Shown: positions 8,496 through 18,405, numbered from the stretch's first letter. The stretch is DNA of 64,000 nucleotides from CAYPAV01 sp964408805 (GCA_964408805.1 CAYPAV010000014.1:54185-118184), one strand, 5' to 3'. Numbers and translations: made by a program. Notes: generated by a model from the letters alone, not told the origin.

Positions 8496-9388
8496 GCGGT
8501 TTGAAGTTTCGGAAGTCGAATTTTAGTCTCCTCGGCGCCGAGGCAGCGGGTCTCGCCCTGGCAATGCAGCAAAATGCCTATCGCCAGGCCTTGGTCCAGG
8601 AAGGATTCGGCCCGCGCGACACCTGCATCGAGTGCCGCTTTCCGCGCGGCCGCGGGCAATCTGCCGCAATCCACGGTGACCAATCGGTCGCCGAGATCGC
8701 TATCGGGGTCGAGCGATACCGCCAGCGCACGCTCGATGGCCGGATGATCGACATCGACCGCGTTGGCGATCAAGGTGGCGGCGGCGTCCGCCTCGGCCGC
8801 GTTCCGGGCAAGTACGGTGACCGCATCGGCGATGCCCAGCGAGAAGCTGCGGCCATGGCGCCCGCTGGTGGCGATTCCGCGAATTGTGGAATCGGCCGTC
8901 AATGTCACCGATCCGTCGGGTCGGGCCTCGGCCAGGCTTGAGACGATTCCGACGGTCAATTCGGCGCCGGGCGTCACATACGCCGCTATGTCGCCGCCAT
9001 TGTTGACGTAGGCCTTTTGGAGACCGGGGGCGGGAGTCATCGCCGCCAGAACCTCGTCGGCGACGGAACCGGCGACGGCCGCCATCGGCGTGACGAACGT
9101 TTCGAAATGCGGCCGTACCGCATTTGCCATTCGTTTAGCTACCGGCCCCTGAAAATGTATCGAGCGTTTCGAAATGAGCGTTCTCAGAAGCGGCAACTCC
9201 GCCACCAATTCGGCCAGCAGACCATCGAAACGCTTGGCGGCCCGTCCGAAGGCCGCGTGCTTCGCGGCGGGCGGCCCTTCCCCATCGATGATCAGATCGA
9301 TCGGGCCGTCCGCGAGATGCAGGCGGCCGTCGCCTAGGATCGTCCGACGTGGACCAGGCGCTTGCCGACGGAGTACGGGAGCCGCCAT
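8480..9388 (-). CDS. UPF0280 family protein (ApbE-like fold)
   Basis: 302 residues matching the UPF0280 family, with the central AYVNNGGDIAAYV and the segment GIATSGRHGRSFSLGIADAV. UPF0280 proteins resemble the flavin transferase ApbE in fold, but their activity is not established. It sits directly against the 6-hydroxynicotinate-reductase-like gene (one ends at 9389, the other starts at 9388). One idea is that it installs a covalent flavin on that reductase; this is inference from position. The start overlaps nothing and is the first Met of a continuous homologous frame. Confidence 0.75.
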   Translation of the reverse strand: MAAPVLRRQAPGPRRTILGDGRLHLADGPIDLIIDGEGPPAAKHAAFGRAAKRFDGLLAELVAELPLLRTLISKRSIHFQGPVAKRMANAVRPHFETFVTPMAAVAGSVADEVLAAMTPAPGLQKAYVNNGGDIAAYVTPGAELTVGIVSSLAEARPDGSVTLTADSTIRGIATSGRHGRSFSLGIADAVTVLARNAAEADAAATLIANAVDVDHPAIERALAVSLDPDSDLGDRLVTVDCGRLPAAARKAALDAGVARAESFLDQGLAIGILLHCQGETRCLGAEETKIRLPKLQTAWSDA

Positions 9389-10909
9389 CTAATCCGCCTT
9401 CCCCGATTGCAACGGCCAGGGGTTTTCTTCCCGCCAGCTGTCGGCGCGCGCGACGTCGCGGAACTCGGTTATCACGTCGTCGAGCGAGGTGATGCTGTCG
9501 ACATGCCCGCCGAGGCCCGCGAATTCGTCTCTCGGCAGGGTAAACTCGATGGGGGCGACAATCGCGGGTGTCGGCACATGGCCGAAGGCTTCATCCGGCA
9601 TCCGTCCGACATCGACCATGACGGTAATGCCGCCGCCCGGCCAGACATAGGCCGGCGCGCCGCCGAGGGTAACGCGGGTCAGGCGCTCGCGAACCGATCG
9701 TGTCAGGCGAACCGGGTTCTCGGTCACCCCCGCGCGCAGTGATCCGCCGGCGCCCGCCATGAACAAGACGGTCGAGATCGAGGGTTCGCAATTCTCGCCG
9801 ATTCGTTCGACCACTTGCTCCAGCGGGTACGGCATGTCCATCGGTACGGGTTTCAGTTCGTCGTCCAACTCGCAGTAAAGGGCATCTTCCCCCGTGGTGC
9901 TGGTCATCAACAACCGTAGCCCCGGCCAAGCGGTCTCCGGGTCAAAGCGTTTGATGATGGAGAGTGGGTCCGAGATATCGGTGCCGCCCCATCCGGCGCC
10001 CGGCTCCGCGACCTTGAAATAGCGCCCCGGCGTCGAACGGCGCCCGAGAACGCGGATGCCCGATGGCGTCATGCCGAGAACCTTGCCGGCCTGGTGCTCG
10101 CTCAACACACCGGTGATGTGATCGTCGACGACGACGACCTCGTCGGCGTGACCGTGCCATTGCTGGGCGAATATTCCGATCGCGGCCGACCCGCAACCGA
10201 CCCGCATACGATACTCCTCGACCCCGTCGATCACGGGCGGTGTGTCGGCCTGGACGATCAATCTGGCGCCGTCTTCGATCTCCAGCTCGATCGCTTCCTT
10301 GTTGCAAAGCGCCATCATCGCCCGGCAGGTGACGACGCCTTCCTTCTTGGTACCGCCGGTGAGATGGCGCACGCCGCCGATCGACAACATCCGCGAGCCG
10401 TATTCCTCCGTCGTGACGTGACCGATATGCTCGCCCTCGGCCCTGACGGCGGCGGTCTCATGGCCGATATGCCGGTCGGTATCGATCTTCACCTTGACGC
10501 CGCAATAGCTGAAGATTCCCTCCGAGACGACGGTTACCGTATCGACGCCCTCGAACTCGCTGGCAACGATGAAGGGAGCGGGTTTGTAATCGGGATAGGT
10601 TGTTCCGGCACCGACGCCAGTGACGAACACATCCTCGCCCGAGATCGGATTGCCGTCCCAATCGCCCTGCAGGAACGGCACCATCGTCCCGCCTTTCGAC
10701 GCGGTCCGTCCGGAAAGCAGGATCGGGTCGGTCCGGATCAAGCGGCCGTCCTCGTTGGCATAGCGATCGCAGGCCCCGGCGCGTCCCGGGCGAATGCGGC
10801 AGAGCACCGGACAGGCATCGCAGCGGATGATCCCGTCGGTGCCCTCGCGGGCGCCGAAAATCTCGGTGCGGTCGATGCCGGTCGGCGCCCGGTTTTCATT
10901 GTTCGCCAT
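9389..10909 (-). CDS. 6-hydroxynicotinate reductase-like iron-sulfur flavoprotein
   Basis: 506 residues from the ATG at 10909, which has AAGGAGG 9 bases upstream; the frame extends further but without support. Near the N-terminus the cysteines CDACPVLC plus a later Cys in GACDRY form a probable 4Fe-4S site. The remainder matches the family annotated as 6-hydroxynicotinate reductase, which uses reduced ferredoxin to convert 6-hydroxynicotinate to 1,4,5,6-tetrahydro-6-oxonicotinate in nicotinate fermentation. Related genes occur in alphaproteobacteria beside molybdenum hydroxylases. It lies 13 bases after the hydroxylase gene, and its ribosome binding site overlaps the region of the upstream stop. 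Substrate assignment rests on family and neighbours. Confidence 0.75.
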   Translation of the reverse strand: MANNENRAPTGIDRTEIFGAREGTDGIIRCDACPVLCRIRPGRAGACDRYANEDGRLIRTDPILLSGRTASKGGTMVPFLQGDWDGNPISGEDVFVTGVGAGTTYPDYKPAPFIVASEFEGVDTVTVVSEGIFSYCGVKVKIDTDRHIGHETAAVRAEGEHIGHVTTEEYGSRMLSIGGVRHLTGGTKKEGVVTCRAMMALCNKEAIELEIEDGARLIVQADTPPVIDGVEEYRMRVGCGSAAIGIFAQQWHGHADEVVVVDDHITGVLSEHQAGKVLGMTPSGIRVLGRRSTPGRYFKVAEPGAGWGGTDISDPLSIIKRFDPETAWPGLRLLMTSTTGEDALYCELDDELKPVPMDMPYPLEQVVERIGENCEPSISTVLFMAGAGGSLRAGVTENPVRLTRSVRERLTRVTLGGAPAYVWPGGGITVMVDVGRMPDEAFGHVPTPAIVAPIEFTLPRDEFAGLGGHVDSITSLDDVITEFRDVARADSWREENPWPLQSGKAD

Positions 10910-10922
10910 CCTGATCGCCTCC

Positions 10923-13691
10923 TTATCCTGCCTCTTGAAGTGCCGCGAGGAGTCGGTGCGGCAATAGGGGTACCCGGCTCGCCCGAACGCCTGTTGCGTG
11001 GCGGATCGCGCCGAAGATCGCCGGCGCCGTCGGCACCAGCGCCGGTTCGCCGATGCCCTTGGCCCCAAAGGGACCTAGCGGGTCCGCCGCCTCGACCAGC
11101 ATAACCTCGATCTCCGGGACATCGCCCATGGTGGGGATGAGATAGTCATGCAGGTTTTCAGTCCGTCCGGGGACGTATTCCTCCATCAGCGCCAGGCCGA
11201 TGCCTTGCGCGATCCCGCCGTGGATTTGCCCTTCGACAAGTGTCGGGTTTATTGCTCGGCCGACATCATGGGCCGCGACGATTCGGTGAAGATGGACCGT
11301 CCCTAGCTCGATATCGACCTCAAGATCTGCGATTTGGGCCGCGAAGGCATAGGACGCGTAAGGATCGCCTTGTCCGTTCTCGTCGAGCGCCGTGGTCGGC
11401 GGATCGAACGCACCGATGCCGAGCAGAACGTTGTCACGATCGTCCAGGGCGGGGAGGGCGCCGAGATCGATCACGGTCTCACGGCCCTCGTCGCGAATGG
11501 TTACCTGTCCTTGGCCAAGCTCGAGCGTCGCCTCTTCGCCGGCATTCGCAAGCCGCAGGAATTGCGCCCGGAGATCCCGACCCGCGAGAAAGGCCGCGCG
11601 GCCGGATACGAAGGTCTGCCGCGAAGCCGACGTCTTGCCCGCATCCGGCGTCAGATCGGTATCGCCGACCACCAAGCGGAACCGGTCGAGCGGCAGGCCG
11701 AGCGCATCGGCGCAAATTTGAAGAATGACCGTATAGGACCCCTGACCGATATCGACGGCCCCGTTGAAGAGCGTCAGTCCGCCCTTTCGGTCGAGGGCGA
11801 CGCGGATTTCCGAGGGGTTCGACATCGAGGTATTGCCGCAGCCATACCACATGCAGCCGACGCCGACGCCCCGCCGACGCGGGCTCGCCGCACGGGCCGC
11901 GTTCTGATCCTCGGCCTGGCGTCGGAGTTCTTCCCAACGAGGGCGCAGCTTCTCCAAGCATTCGGTGAGGCCAACACTTTCGCTCAGGACCTGACCCGTG
12001 GCGGTCCGGTCGCCGGGTCGAAGGGCATTCCGGTAACGAAATTCGAACGGGTCCAGGGAGAGCGACTCTGCCAGATCGTCGAAAAGCCGCTCCTGTATGA
12101 TCGCGGTCTGGGGAACGCCGAAGCCGCGAAAGGCGCCCGACGGCGGCGCGTTTGAATATATGGCGCGGCTTCGGATCGAGACGTTCGGCACGCGGTAGGG
12201 GCCGCTCGCATGGACGGGGACCCGCCCCGCCACGGTCGGGCCCCAGGAAGCATAGGCGCCGGTGTCGAAATCCGCCGTCATGCGAAGGGCGGTCAAGTTT
12301 CCTTGACGGTCGGCGGCGGCGCTGGCGGCGATGGTCGCGGGATGGCGTTTGGTGCTCGACGCCATCGATTCGATGCGGTTGTAGATACACCGGACGGGCC
12401 GGTTCAGGGTCCAGGCGGCGACGGCGAGCAGCGGCTGCAATGAGACGTCGAGCTTGCCGCCGAACCCGCCGCCGCAACCAGTCGGAATGATCCGAACCGC
12501 GTCCCGTGCAACGCCTAGGACATGCGCGGTTTCATCGAGGTCCATATGCGGCGCCTGGGTACAGGCCGTGACTTCGATCCGATCGCCGACGCGTTTCGCG
12601 AAGCCCGCTTCGGGCTCGATATAGGCATGCTCCACGAAACCCGTCCGAAGGTTCCCTTCGGCCATGGCGACGGCGGCGGCGAGGGCGGACGCGGCATCGC
12701 CTGTCTCCAAACGGCCGCGCGTCAAAATATTGTCGGGATGGTCGTCATGGATGGCCGGAGCGCCGGCGGCCAGGGCGGCCTCGATGCCTGCGACCGGGGT
12801 CTCGGAAAACCAGTCGACCGGCAACAGGGCCATATCGAAGGTCTCGATCGCCGTCTTTTCACCGACCAGGGCAAGGACCGCATCGCCCCGGTAACGCACG
12901 ACGCCTTCGGCGAGGACGGGCTGGTCCTTAAGGTCGGGATAGATGCCGAATCGGTTCGTGCCGGGAATATCGTTGGTGGTCAAGATGGCGACGATTCCGG
13001 GATGCGACGCCCGGATCGCATCGAGATCACCGATCTCGTAGCGGGCACGGGCATGGGGCGAGCGGAGGACGCGGAGCCAAAGCGAGTCCGCCGGCGCCGC
13101 ATCGGCGCCGAACAGATCGCGCCCCGAGACCTTCGCCGCGCCGTCGACGCGAATGTGCCGGGCGCCGACGGCGGGACCGTCGGTGTCGACGGCGGTATTG
13201 GCGGCGTCTTCGAACCGGTGGGCGTCCATCACCGCTTCGACGATCTTGCCGTATCCGGTGCAACGGCAGAGAACGCCGCCAAGAGCATCCCTTACCTCCG
13301 CCCCATCGGGCCGCGGTTCCCGCCGTAGCAACTCGGTCGCCGCCATCAGCATCCCCGGCGTACAGATCCCGCATTGAGCGGCGCCATGATGCAGGAAGGA
13401 TCTCTGCAATGCCGTCTCTCCGCCATCATCGCCGAAACTCTCCACCGTCTCCACCGCCGCACCCGTCGCCTGCGCCAGCGGAACCAGGCAGGCGCAGACC
13501 TGGCGCCCGTCGAGCAGGACCGTGCAGGCGCCGCAATCCCCGGCGTCGCAACCGACCTTGGTGCCGGTCATCCCGAAATCCTCGCGGAGGACATCGGCGA
13601 GGCGTTTGTCGGGTGCCGCCGTGCACGTTACAGCGCGGCCGTTCAAGGTGAAGGCAGTCGCGGCGAGGTCGAGGCCCGGCATCTCGTTCAT
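10923..13691 (-). CDS. Xanthine dehydrogenase-family molybdenum hydroxylase, 2Fe-2S and Mo-cofactor domains fused
   Basis: 922 residues. The N-terminal 160 residues carry two 2Fe-2S clusters: a plant-type ferredoxin motif (CDAGDCGAC with a later Cys in VCAC) and the helical cluster (CGICTPGM and CRCTGYG). From about residue 170 onward it is the large molybdopterin subunit, with a Gly-rich pterin loop (PTGCGGGFGGK) and the catalytic Glu in GAKGIGE near the C-terminus. Such enzymes hydroxylate N-heterocycles with water. Neighbours point to a pyridine carboxylate such as nicotinate, but purines cannot be excluded. It overlaps the FAD subunit gene by 4 bases. In most relatives the two parts are separate genes, so this fusion is notable. 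Confidence 0.88.
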   Translation of the reverse strand: MNEMPGLDLAATAFTLNGRAVTCTAAPDKRLADVLREDFGMTGTKVGCDAGDCGACTVLLDGRQVCACLVPLAQATGAAVETVESFGDDGGETALQRSFLHHGAAQCGICTPGMLMAATELLRREPRPDGAEVRDALGGVLCRCTGYGKIVEAVMDAHRFEDAANTAVDTDGPAVGARHIRVDGAAKVSGRDLFGADAAPADSLWLRVLRSPHARARYEIGDLDAIRASHPGIVAILTTNDIPGTNRFGIYPDLKDQPVLAEGVVRYRGDAVLALVGEKTAIETFDMALLPVDWFSETPVAGIEAALAAGAPAIHDDHPDNILTRGRLETGDAASALAAAVAMAEGNLRTGFVEHAYIEPEAGFAKRVGDRIEVTACTQAPHMDLDETAHVLGVARDAVRIIPTGCGGGFGGKLDVSLQPLLAVAAWTLNRPVRCIYNRIESMASSTKRHPATIAASAAADRQGNLTALRMTADFDTGAYASWGPTVAGRVPVHASGPYRVPNVSIRSRAIYSNAPPSGAFRGFGVPQTAIIQERLFDDLAESLSLDPFEFRYRNALRPGDRTATGQVLSESVGLTECLEKLRPRWEELRRQAEDQNAARAASPRRRGVGVGCMWYGCGNTSMSNPSEIRVALDRKGGLTLFNGAVDIGQGSYTVILQICADALGLPLDRFRLVVGDTDLTPDAGKTSASRQTFVSGRAAFLAGRDLRAQFLRLANAGEEATLELGQGQVTIRDEGRETVIDLGALPALDDRDNVLLGIGAFDPPTTALDENGQGDPYASYAFAAQIADLEVDIELGTVHLHRIVAAHDVGRAINPTLVEGQIHGGIAQGIGLALMEEYVPGRTENLHDYLIPTMGDVPEIEVMLVEAADPLGPFGAKGIGEPALVPTAPAIFGAIRHATGVRASRVPLLPHRLLAALQEAG

Positions 13692-14551
13692 TGGTCGCTC
13701 GCCCCCAATTCACCGAGCGCGCGACGCAGCAGAGTCAACGCTGCGTCCCGGCGATAGTCGGCACTCGCCCGCACATCGTCGATCGGTGCCAGGGCGTCCA
13801 GCATTTCCGGTTGGAGCATCGCTATCAGCGAGGAGTCGATCGGTGCGCCTTGAAGCGCGGTCTCCAAAGCCGGAATTCGCAGCGCAACCGCCGAGCAGGC
13901 GCCGACCGCAAATCGTGCCTGGGTGACACGACCGGAGCGATCCGGTTCGATGACGCCCGCGACCATCGCGATCGATATCACGAGATATGACCGGGCGCCA
14001 AGTTTGAGGAAGGTGGACCGGGTGCCAGGCGCATGCGGCGGGATCAGGATCGCCGTCATCAGTTCATCGGCCCGCCGCGCGGTCTTTCTGTTGCCGAGGA
14101 TGAAGTCGCCGAGCGGCAGTTGGCGCGCGCCGGTCGGTCCGCTTAGTTCGACGGCCGCATCGAGGGCTAGGAGAGCCGGAACGCCATCGGCTGCCGGCGA
14201 GGCGTTGCAGAGGTTGCCGGCCAATGTCGCCCGGTTCTGGATCTGGGCACCGCCGACTTCCCGGCCCGCCTCGCGAAGACCGTCAAAGCACTCCGGAAGG
14301 TCCAATTGGATGAGATCCCGCCATGTCGCGAGCGCGCCGACGCGGGTCCCGTCCGCCGTCGTTTCGATCGCGCGAAGCGGTTCGATGGCGGTGATATCGA
14401 GCAGATCGTCCGTCGCCGGTTGGCCCCAGGCCTGCAAGCTCGTCTCATTTGGCAGAACGTCGGTGCCGCCGGCGATGATCGTCCAGGGCCGGTCGGCCAG
14501 TCGGTCGATCGCGGCTTCCAAACTCGAAGGACGTTCATAGGCCCGGGTCAT
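13688..14551 (-). CDS. FAD-binding subunit of molybdenum hydroxylase
   Basis: 287 residues, the usual size for the medium subunit of xanthine dehydrogenase-type enzymes. The FAD-binding motifs IIAGGTDVLP near residue 25 and the later segment NRATLAGNLCNASPAAD (about 105-125) are clear. It passes electrons from the iron-sulfur domain of the next gene to FAD and on to an acceptor. It overlaps the large fused subunit gene by 4 bases downstream and hyuB by 4 bases upstream, so the proteins are very probably made together in fixed ratio. Confidence 0.88.
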   Translation of the reverse strand: MTRAYERPSSLEAAIDRLADRPWTIIAGGTDVLPNETSLQAWGQPATDDLLDITAIEPLRAIETTADGTRVGALATWRDLIQLDLPECFDGLREAGREVGGAQIQNRATLAGNLCNASPAADGVPALLALDAAVELSGPTGARQLPLGDFILGNRKTARRADELMTAILIPPHAPGTRSTFLKLGARSYLVISIAMVAGVIEPDRSGRVTQARFAVGACSAVALRIPALETALQGAPIDSSLIAMLQPEMLDALAPIDDVRASADYRRDAALTLLRRALGELGASDQ

Positions 14552-16308
14552 GCGCCGACACCCCCGTTCTTGCGCGCAACCTGTGTCGCCCCGTCGTCGA
14601 CGCCCGATAGATCGGCATGCAAGGCCACGCCGAAGCGGTCCAAGGCCTCTTCGAGCGTATAGTACCCGAGACGGACATCTTCGAGCACTTGTTCCGGATC
14701 CCGCTCATGAGGCGGTCCGAAGCCGCCGCCGCCAGGCGTTCCCACTTCGACGATATCGCCCGCCCCGAGCGGGATATCCTGCTCTTTCGAGAGATGCGGC
14801 GGCACGTAGTGTTTTTCGCCGAGGCGGACGACGACCGAGTTCGGTCCGCCGTCGTCGCCGCCCTTGGCGCCTTGCGGTCCGAAACGTCCGTGGTCCATCA
14901 CGAAGGAAGCGGTGGCCTCGCCTCGCCGCAGCTCGACCTTGTAGTTGACCCCGAAGCCGCCGCGGCGGGTCCCGGCACCCCCCGAGCCCTCGCGAAGCGC
15001 ATATTCATGGAACAGCACGGGGTAATACTGCTCCAGAACCTCGATCGGCTGGGACTTCGAGATACCGATGGTGGAGCAGCCGTTGGTGAGGCCGTCCTGC
15101 CCGGCATTGCCGCCGTAGCCGCCGCCGCTCAACTGGTACATCACATAGGCCCGTTCCTTCACCGGATCGAAGCCGCCGAGCACGAAGTTGCCGCTGGTGC
15201 CGGCGGGGGCGGCCGAGACGGTGTCGCCGAGCGGCTCGACCAGGGCGGCGAAGACCGCCTCCGCGATCCGCTGCGAGACCTCGGCGGCACAGCCCGAGAC
15301 CGGCCGGGGATACTCCGCATGCAGGAAGGTACCCTTGGGGTCTGCGATGTGGAGCGGCTCGAAGGTACCGGCGTTGATCGGCACGTCGGGGAAGATGTGC
15401 TTCATCGCCAGATAGACCGAGGAGTACGTCGTCGCGATGACGCTGTTCATCGGGCCGCGGCAGGGCGGGCTCGAGCCTGAGAAATCGAAATAAAGGTCAG
15501 TGCCCTTCTTTTCGATCACCAGATTGATCTTCAGCGGCTCGTCGACGACGCCGTCGGAATCGACCCAAGAGACGCCGGGATAGCGGCCTTCCGGGATGCG
15601 CGCGATCTTCGTCCGCATCTGCCGGGCGGCGCGCTTCCGCCATTCGCCGATCGCCGCCCGTACCGTCGGGGCGCCGTACCGGTCGAGAAGTTCGGTCAGC
15701 TGCCGGGCCCCGACCTTGAGGGCGGCGATCTGGGCCTTGATGTCGCCGATCCGCTGATCCGCGACGCGGATGTTCGACCGGATGATCGACATGATTTCGG
15801 GGTCGATCTCTCCCTTCTTGACGAGTTTCACCGGGGGCAGGCGAAGACCTTCCTGTTCCACTTCCGTCGCGTTGGCCGAAAAGCCGCCGGGAACGGCACC
15901 CCCTATATCTGGCCAATGCCCGGTATTCGAGAGCCAGGAGAACATCTCGCCCTGGTAATAGAACGGCATCGCAAAGCGGACATCCATCAAATGGGTGCCG
16001 CCGAGATAGGGATCGTTGACGATGTAAATGTCCCCGTCGTCCGGCGGCAGGCAGCGCCCGGAGTTAATGAATTCGATCAGGGTCATCGCCGAGAACTGCA
16101 TGGTGCCGACAAAGACCGGCAGGCCGAGCTCGCCTTGCGCGATCAACGCCCCCGTCTCGGCGTCATAGATGCCATCCGAACGGTCGTCCGCCTCGGCGAT
16201 CACGGGCGAGAAGGCGGCGCGTGAGAAGGTGAGGTCCATCTCGTCGCAGACCTGTTGCAGCCCGGCCTGAATGACGCCGAGGGTGATCGGATCGAGCGTC
16301 TTGCTCAT
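14548..16308 (-). CDS. Hydantoinase B / 5-oxoprolinase-family subunit
   Basis: 586 residues, matching HyuB proteins, which pair with HyuA to open cyclic amides at the expense of ATP. Visible family features are DPITLGVIQAGLQ at the N-terminus, IYIVNDPYLGGTHLMD (about 93-108) with probable metal ligands, SNTGHWPDIGG, and the Gly-rich C-terminal GTPGGGGFG. It overlaps hyuA and the FAD subunit gene by 4 bases each. In this operon, the natural substrate could be the lactam made by the 6-hydroxynicotinate-reductase-like protein; that is inference. Confidence 0.85.
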   Translation of the reverse strand: MSKTLDPITLGVIQAGLQQVCDEMDLTFSRAAFSPVIAEADDRSDGIYDAETGALIAQGELGLPVFVGTMQFSAMTLIEFINSGRCLPPDDGDIYIVNDPYLGGTHLMDVRFAMPFYYQGEMFSWLSNTGHWPDIGGAVPGGFSANATEVEQEGLRLPPVKLVKKGEIDPEIMSIIRSNIRVADQRIGDIKAQIAALKVGARQLTELLDRYGAPTVRAAIGEWRKRAARQMRTKIARIPEGRYPGVSWVDSDGVVDEPLKINLVIEKKGTDLYFDFSGSSPPCRGPMNSVIATTYSSVYLAMKHIFPDVPINAGTFEPLHIADPKGTFLHAEYPRPVSGCAAEVSQRIAEAVFAALVEPLGDTVSAAPAGTSGNFVLGGFDPVKERAYVMYQLSGGGYGGNAGQDGLTNGCSTIGISKSQPIEVLEQYYPVLFHEYALREGSGGAGTRRGGFGVNYKVELRRGEATASFVMDHGRFGPQGAKGGDDGGPNSVVVRLGEKHYVPPHLSKEQDIPLGAGDIVEVGTPGGGGFGPPHERDPEQVLEDVRLGYYTLEEALDRFGVALHADLSGVDDGATQVARKNGGVGA

Positions 16309-18386
16309 GCGACGGCTCCCACATGGATCAGGAGATTGCCGTCCGCATCGACTTCGACGCGGTCTTGCGGGTCGATCACGGTCGTGGTGTCTATCTGTTC
16401 GACGATGGCGGGGCCCGGAAATTGGGCGCCGATCTGAAGGTCGTCGCGGACATGGATCGCCGTCTCATGCCAGTCGCCGTCGAACCAGACGGGCCGCCGG
16501 CGGTTTGGTTCGGCCGTGTCACCGGCAACGTCGGTCCCGGTCTCGAGTTCCAGGGGCGGGCGGACACCGATGACGGACGTGTTGAGGTTGACGAGATTGG
16601 CGCGAATTTCAGGCAGATCGACCTCGAAGCGTTCGAAATAGGCGGCCTCGAACCGGGCCTGGATGGATTCCCGGTCCACTTCGGCTCCCGGAAGCGAGAC
16701 CGCGATCAAATGGGTTTGTCCGATGAACTGCATATCGGCGCCGTGGAGGACCCGGACGTCCTCGATGTCGATCGTCTCTTCCTCTATCTGGCGGCGACCG
16801 TCCTCGGCCTGCGCGGCCATGATGGCTCGGACCTCGTCCATATCGACCGTATCCAGCGGGCGATTGACCGTCCGTACGAAGTCGTGACGAATATCGGCGA
16901 CGACACAGCCGAGTGCATTGGTCAGACCGGGCCGTAGCGGCACCAACACGCGCGGAATACCGATTTCGCGGGCCAGCGCCGATGCATGAAGCGGGCCCGC
17001 ACCCCCAAAGGCGAAAAGTGTGAAGTCGCGGGGGTCGTGCCCTTTGGCGAGCGAGACCATGCGAATCGCCCCCGCCATTCGGTTATTGGCGATGCGGACG
17101 ATGGCGCCCGCTGCGGCATCCCCGTCCAAGCCGAGAGGTTTACCAATGGTCTCGGCGATCCTGGCCCGGATCTCGTCGATCGAAGGCGCGTTTTCGGTGT
17201 CGAGAAGGCCCGTCTGGTTCAGCCGGCCGAGGACGAGATTGGCGTCTGTGATGGTCGGCGCGGTGCCGCCCTTGCCGTAACAGATCGGTCCCGGATCGGC
17301 CCCGGCACTCCTGGGGCCGACGGCGAGCAATCCGGCGTCGTCGATGAAGGCGATCGAACCGCCGCCGGAACCGATTGAGCGCACGTCGACCATCGGCACG
17401 TGGATCGGCATCGCGTATTCGATCTCCAATTCATGGCTGACCGCGGGAATGGCGTCGCGGACCAGGGCGACATCGGTGGAGGTGCCGCCCATGTCATAGG
17501 TGATCAAATTGTCGATACCGGCGCGCTTGGCGACATAGGCCGCCGCCATGACACCCGACGCCGGGCCCGACATCACCGTCTTTGCCGATTCGCGCGCCAC
17601 CAGGCGGGCCGACACCATGCCGCCATTGCCGTTCATGACGAGTAGGTCGCGCTTGAAACCTTGACCGCCGAGTTCGTCGCTCAACCGGTCGATATAGCGA
17701 TGGAGGATCGGGCGGACCGCGGCATTGACGGCGGCCGTGACGCCGCGTTCGTATTCGCGGAACTCCGAGAGGATTTCGTGTCCCGCCGTGATGTAGTCGT
17801 TCGGCCAGACCTCGCGGATAATTTCGGCCGCGCGGCACTCATGGGCCGGGTTCGCGTAGGCGTGCAGGAAATGGATGACGACGGATTCGCAGCCGAGCTC
17901 CAACAGCCGCGCCGCCGCCGCCCTGAGCTCCGCTTCGTCGAGCGGCGTCGCCACGTCACCCTCGACCGTCATCCGTTCCGCCACCTCGAGACGAAGATCG
18001 CGCGGGATGACCGGCACGAACGCGCCGAACATGCCGTAGGGCTGCGGGCGCGTGCGCCGGCCGAGCTCGATTACGTCGCGAAAGCCCCGGGTCGTGATCA
18101 TGCCCGTTCGCGCCAGCTTGCGTTCGAGAACCGCGTTCGTGGTGGTGGTCGTCCCGTGGATAATGGCGTCGATGTCCGGGAGCGGCACACCGGCTTGCTT
18201 CAGCGCGGCCAGCACGCCGAAGGCCTGGTTCTCCGGTGTTGTCGGCGTCTTGACGACGCGAAGGCCTTCGCCTCGATCAAGAATGACGAGATCGGTGAAG
18301 GTGCCGCCGACATCGATCCCGGCGACGATCCCCGTCGCGGCCGCGCGACGGTCCGTTTCACGCTTGTCTTGCAGTGGCACGTTCAT
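16305..18386 (-). CDS. Hydantoinase A / 5-oxoprolinase-family ATP-binding subunit
   Basis: 693 residues, typical of HyuA. The phosphate-binding loop GIDVGGTFTDLVI lies near residue 24 and a second nucleotide-binding element is visible as YDMGGTSTDVALV. The motif HGTTTTTNAVLERK (about 88-101) is conserved in the family. The protein binds ATP and with HyuB hydrolyses a cyclic amide. It is the first gene of the catabolic operon: the start codon lies 20 bases downstream of a perfect palindrome and a sigma-70-like promoter. No enamidase gene is seen, so HyuA/HyuB may take the ring-opening step. Confidence 0.87.
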   Translation of the reverse strand: MNVPLQDKRETDRRAAATGIVAGIDVGGTFTDLVILDRGEGLRVVKTPTTPENQAFGVLAALKQAGVPLPDIDAIIHGTTTTTNAVLERKLARTGMITTRGFRDVIELGRRTRPQPYGMFGAFVPVIPRDLRLEVAERMTVEGDVATPLDEAELRAAAARLLELGCESVVIHFLHAYANPAHECRAAEIIREVWPNDYITAGHEILSEFREYERGVTAAVNAAVRPILHRYIDRLSDELGGQGFKRDLLVMNGNGGMVSARLVARESAKTVMSGPASGVMAAAYVAKRAGIDNLITYDMGGTSTDVALVRDAIPAVSHELEIEYAMPIHVPMVDVRSIGSGGGSIAFIDDAGLLAVGPRSAGADPGPICYGKGGTAPTITDANLVLGRLNQTGLLDTENAPSIDEIRARIAETIGKPLGLDGDAAAGAIVRIANNRMAGAIRMVSLAKGHDPRDFTLFAFGGAGPLHASALAREIGIPRVLVPLRPGLTNALGCVVADIRHDFVRTVNRPLDTVDMDEVRAIMAAQAEDGRRQIEEETIDIEDVRVLHGADMQFIGQTHLIAVSLPGAEVDRESIQARFEAAYFERFEVDLPEIRANLVNLNTSVIGVRPPLELETGTDVAGDTAEPNRRRPVWFDGDWHETAIHVRDDLQIGAQFPGPAIVEQIDTTTVIDPQDRVEVDADGNLLIHVGAVA

Positions 18387-18405
18387 CGGGACGACATGCC
18401 TAAAC

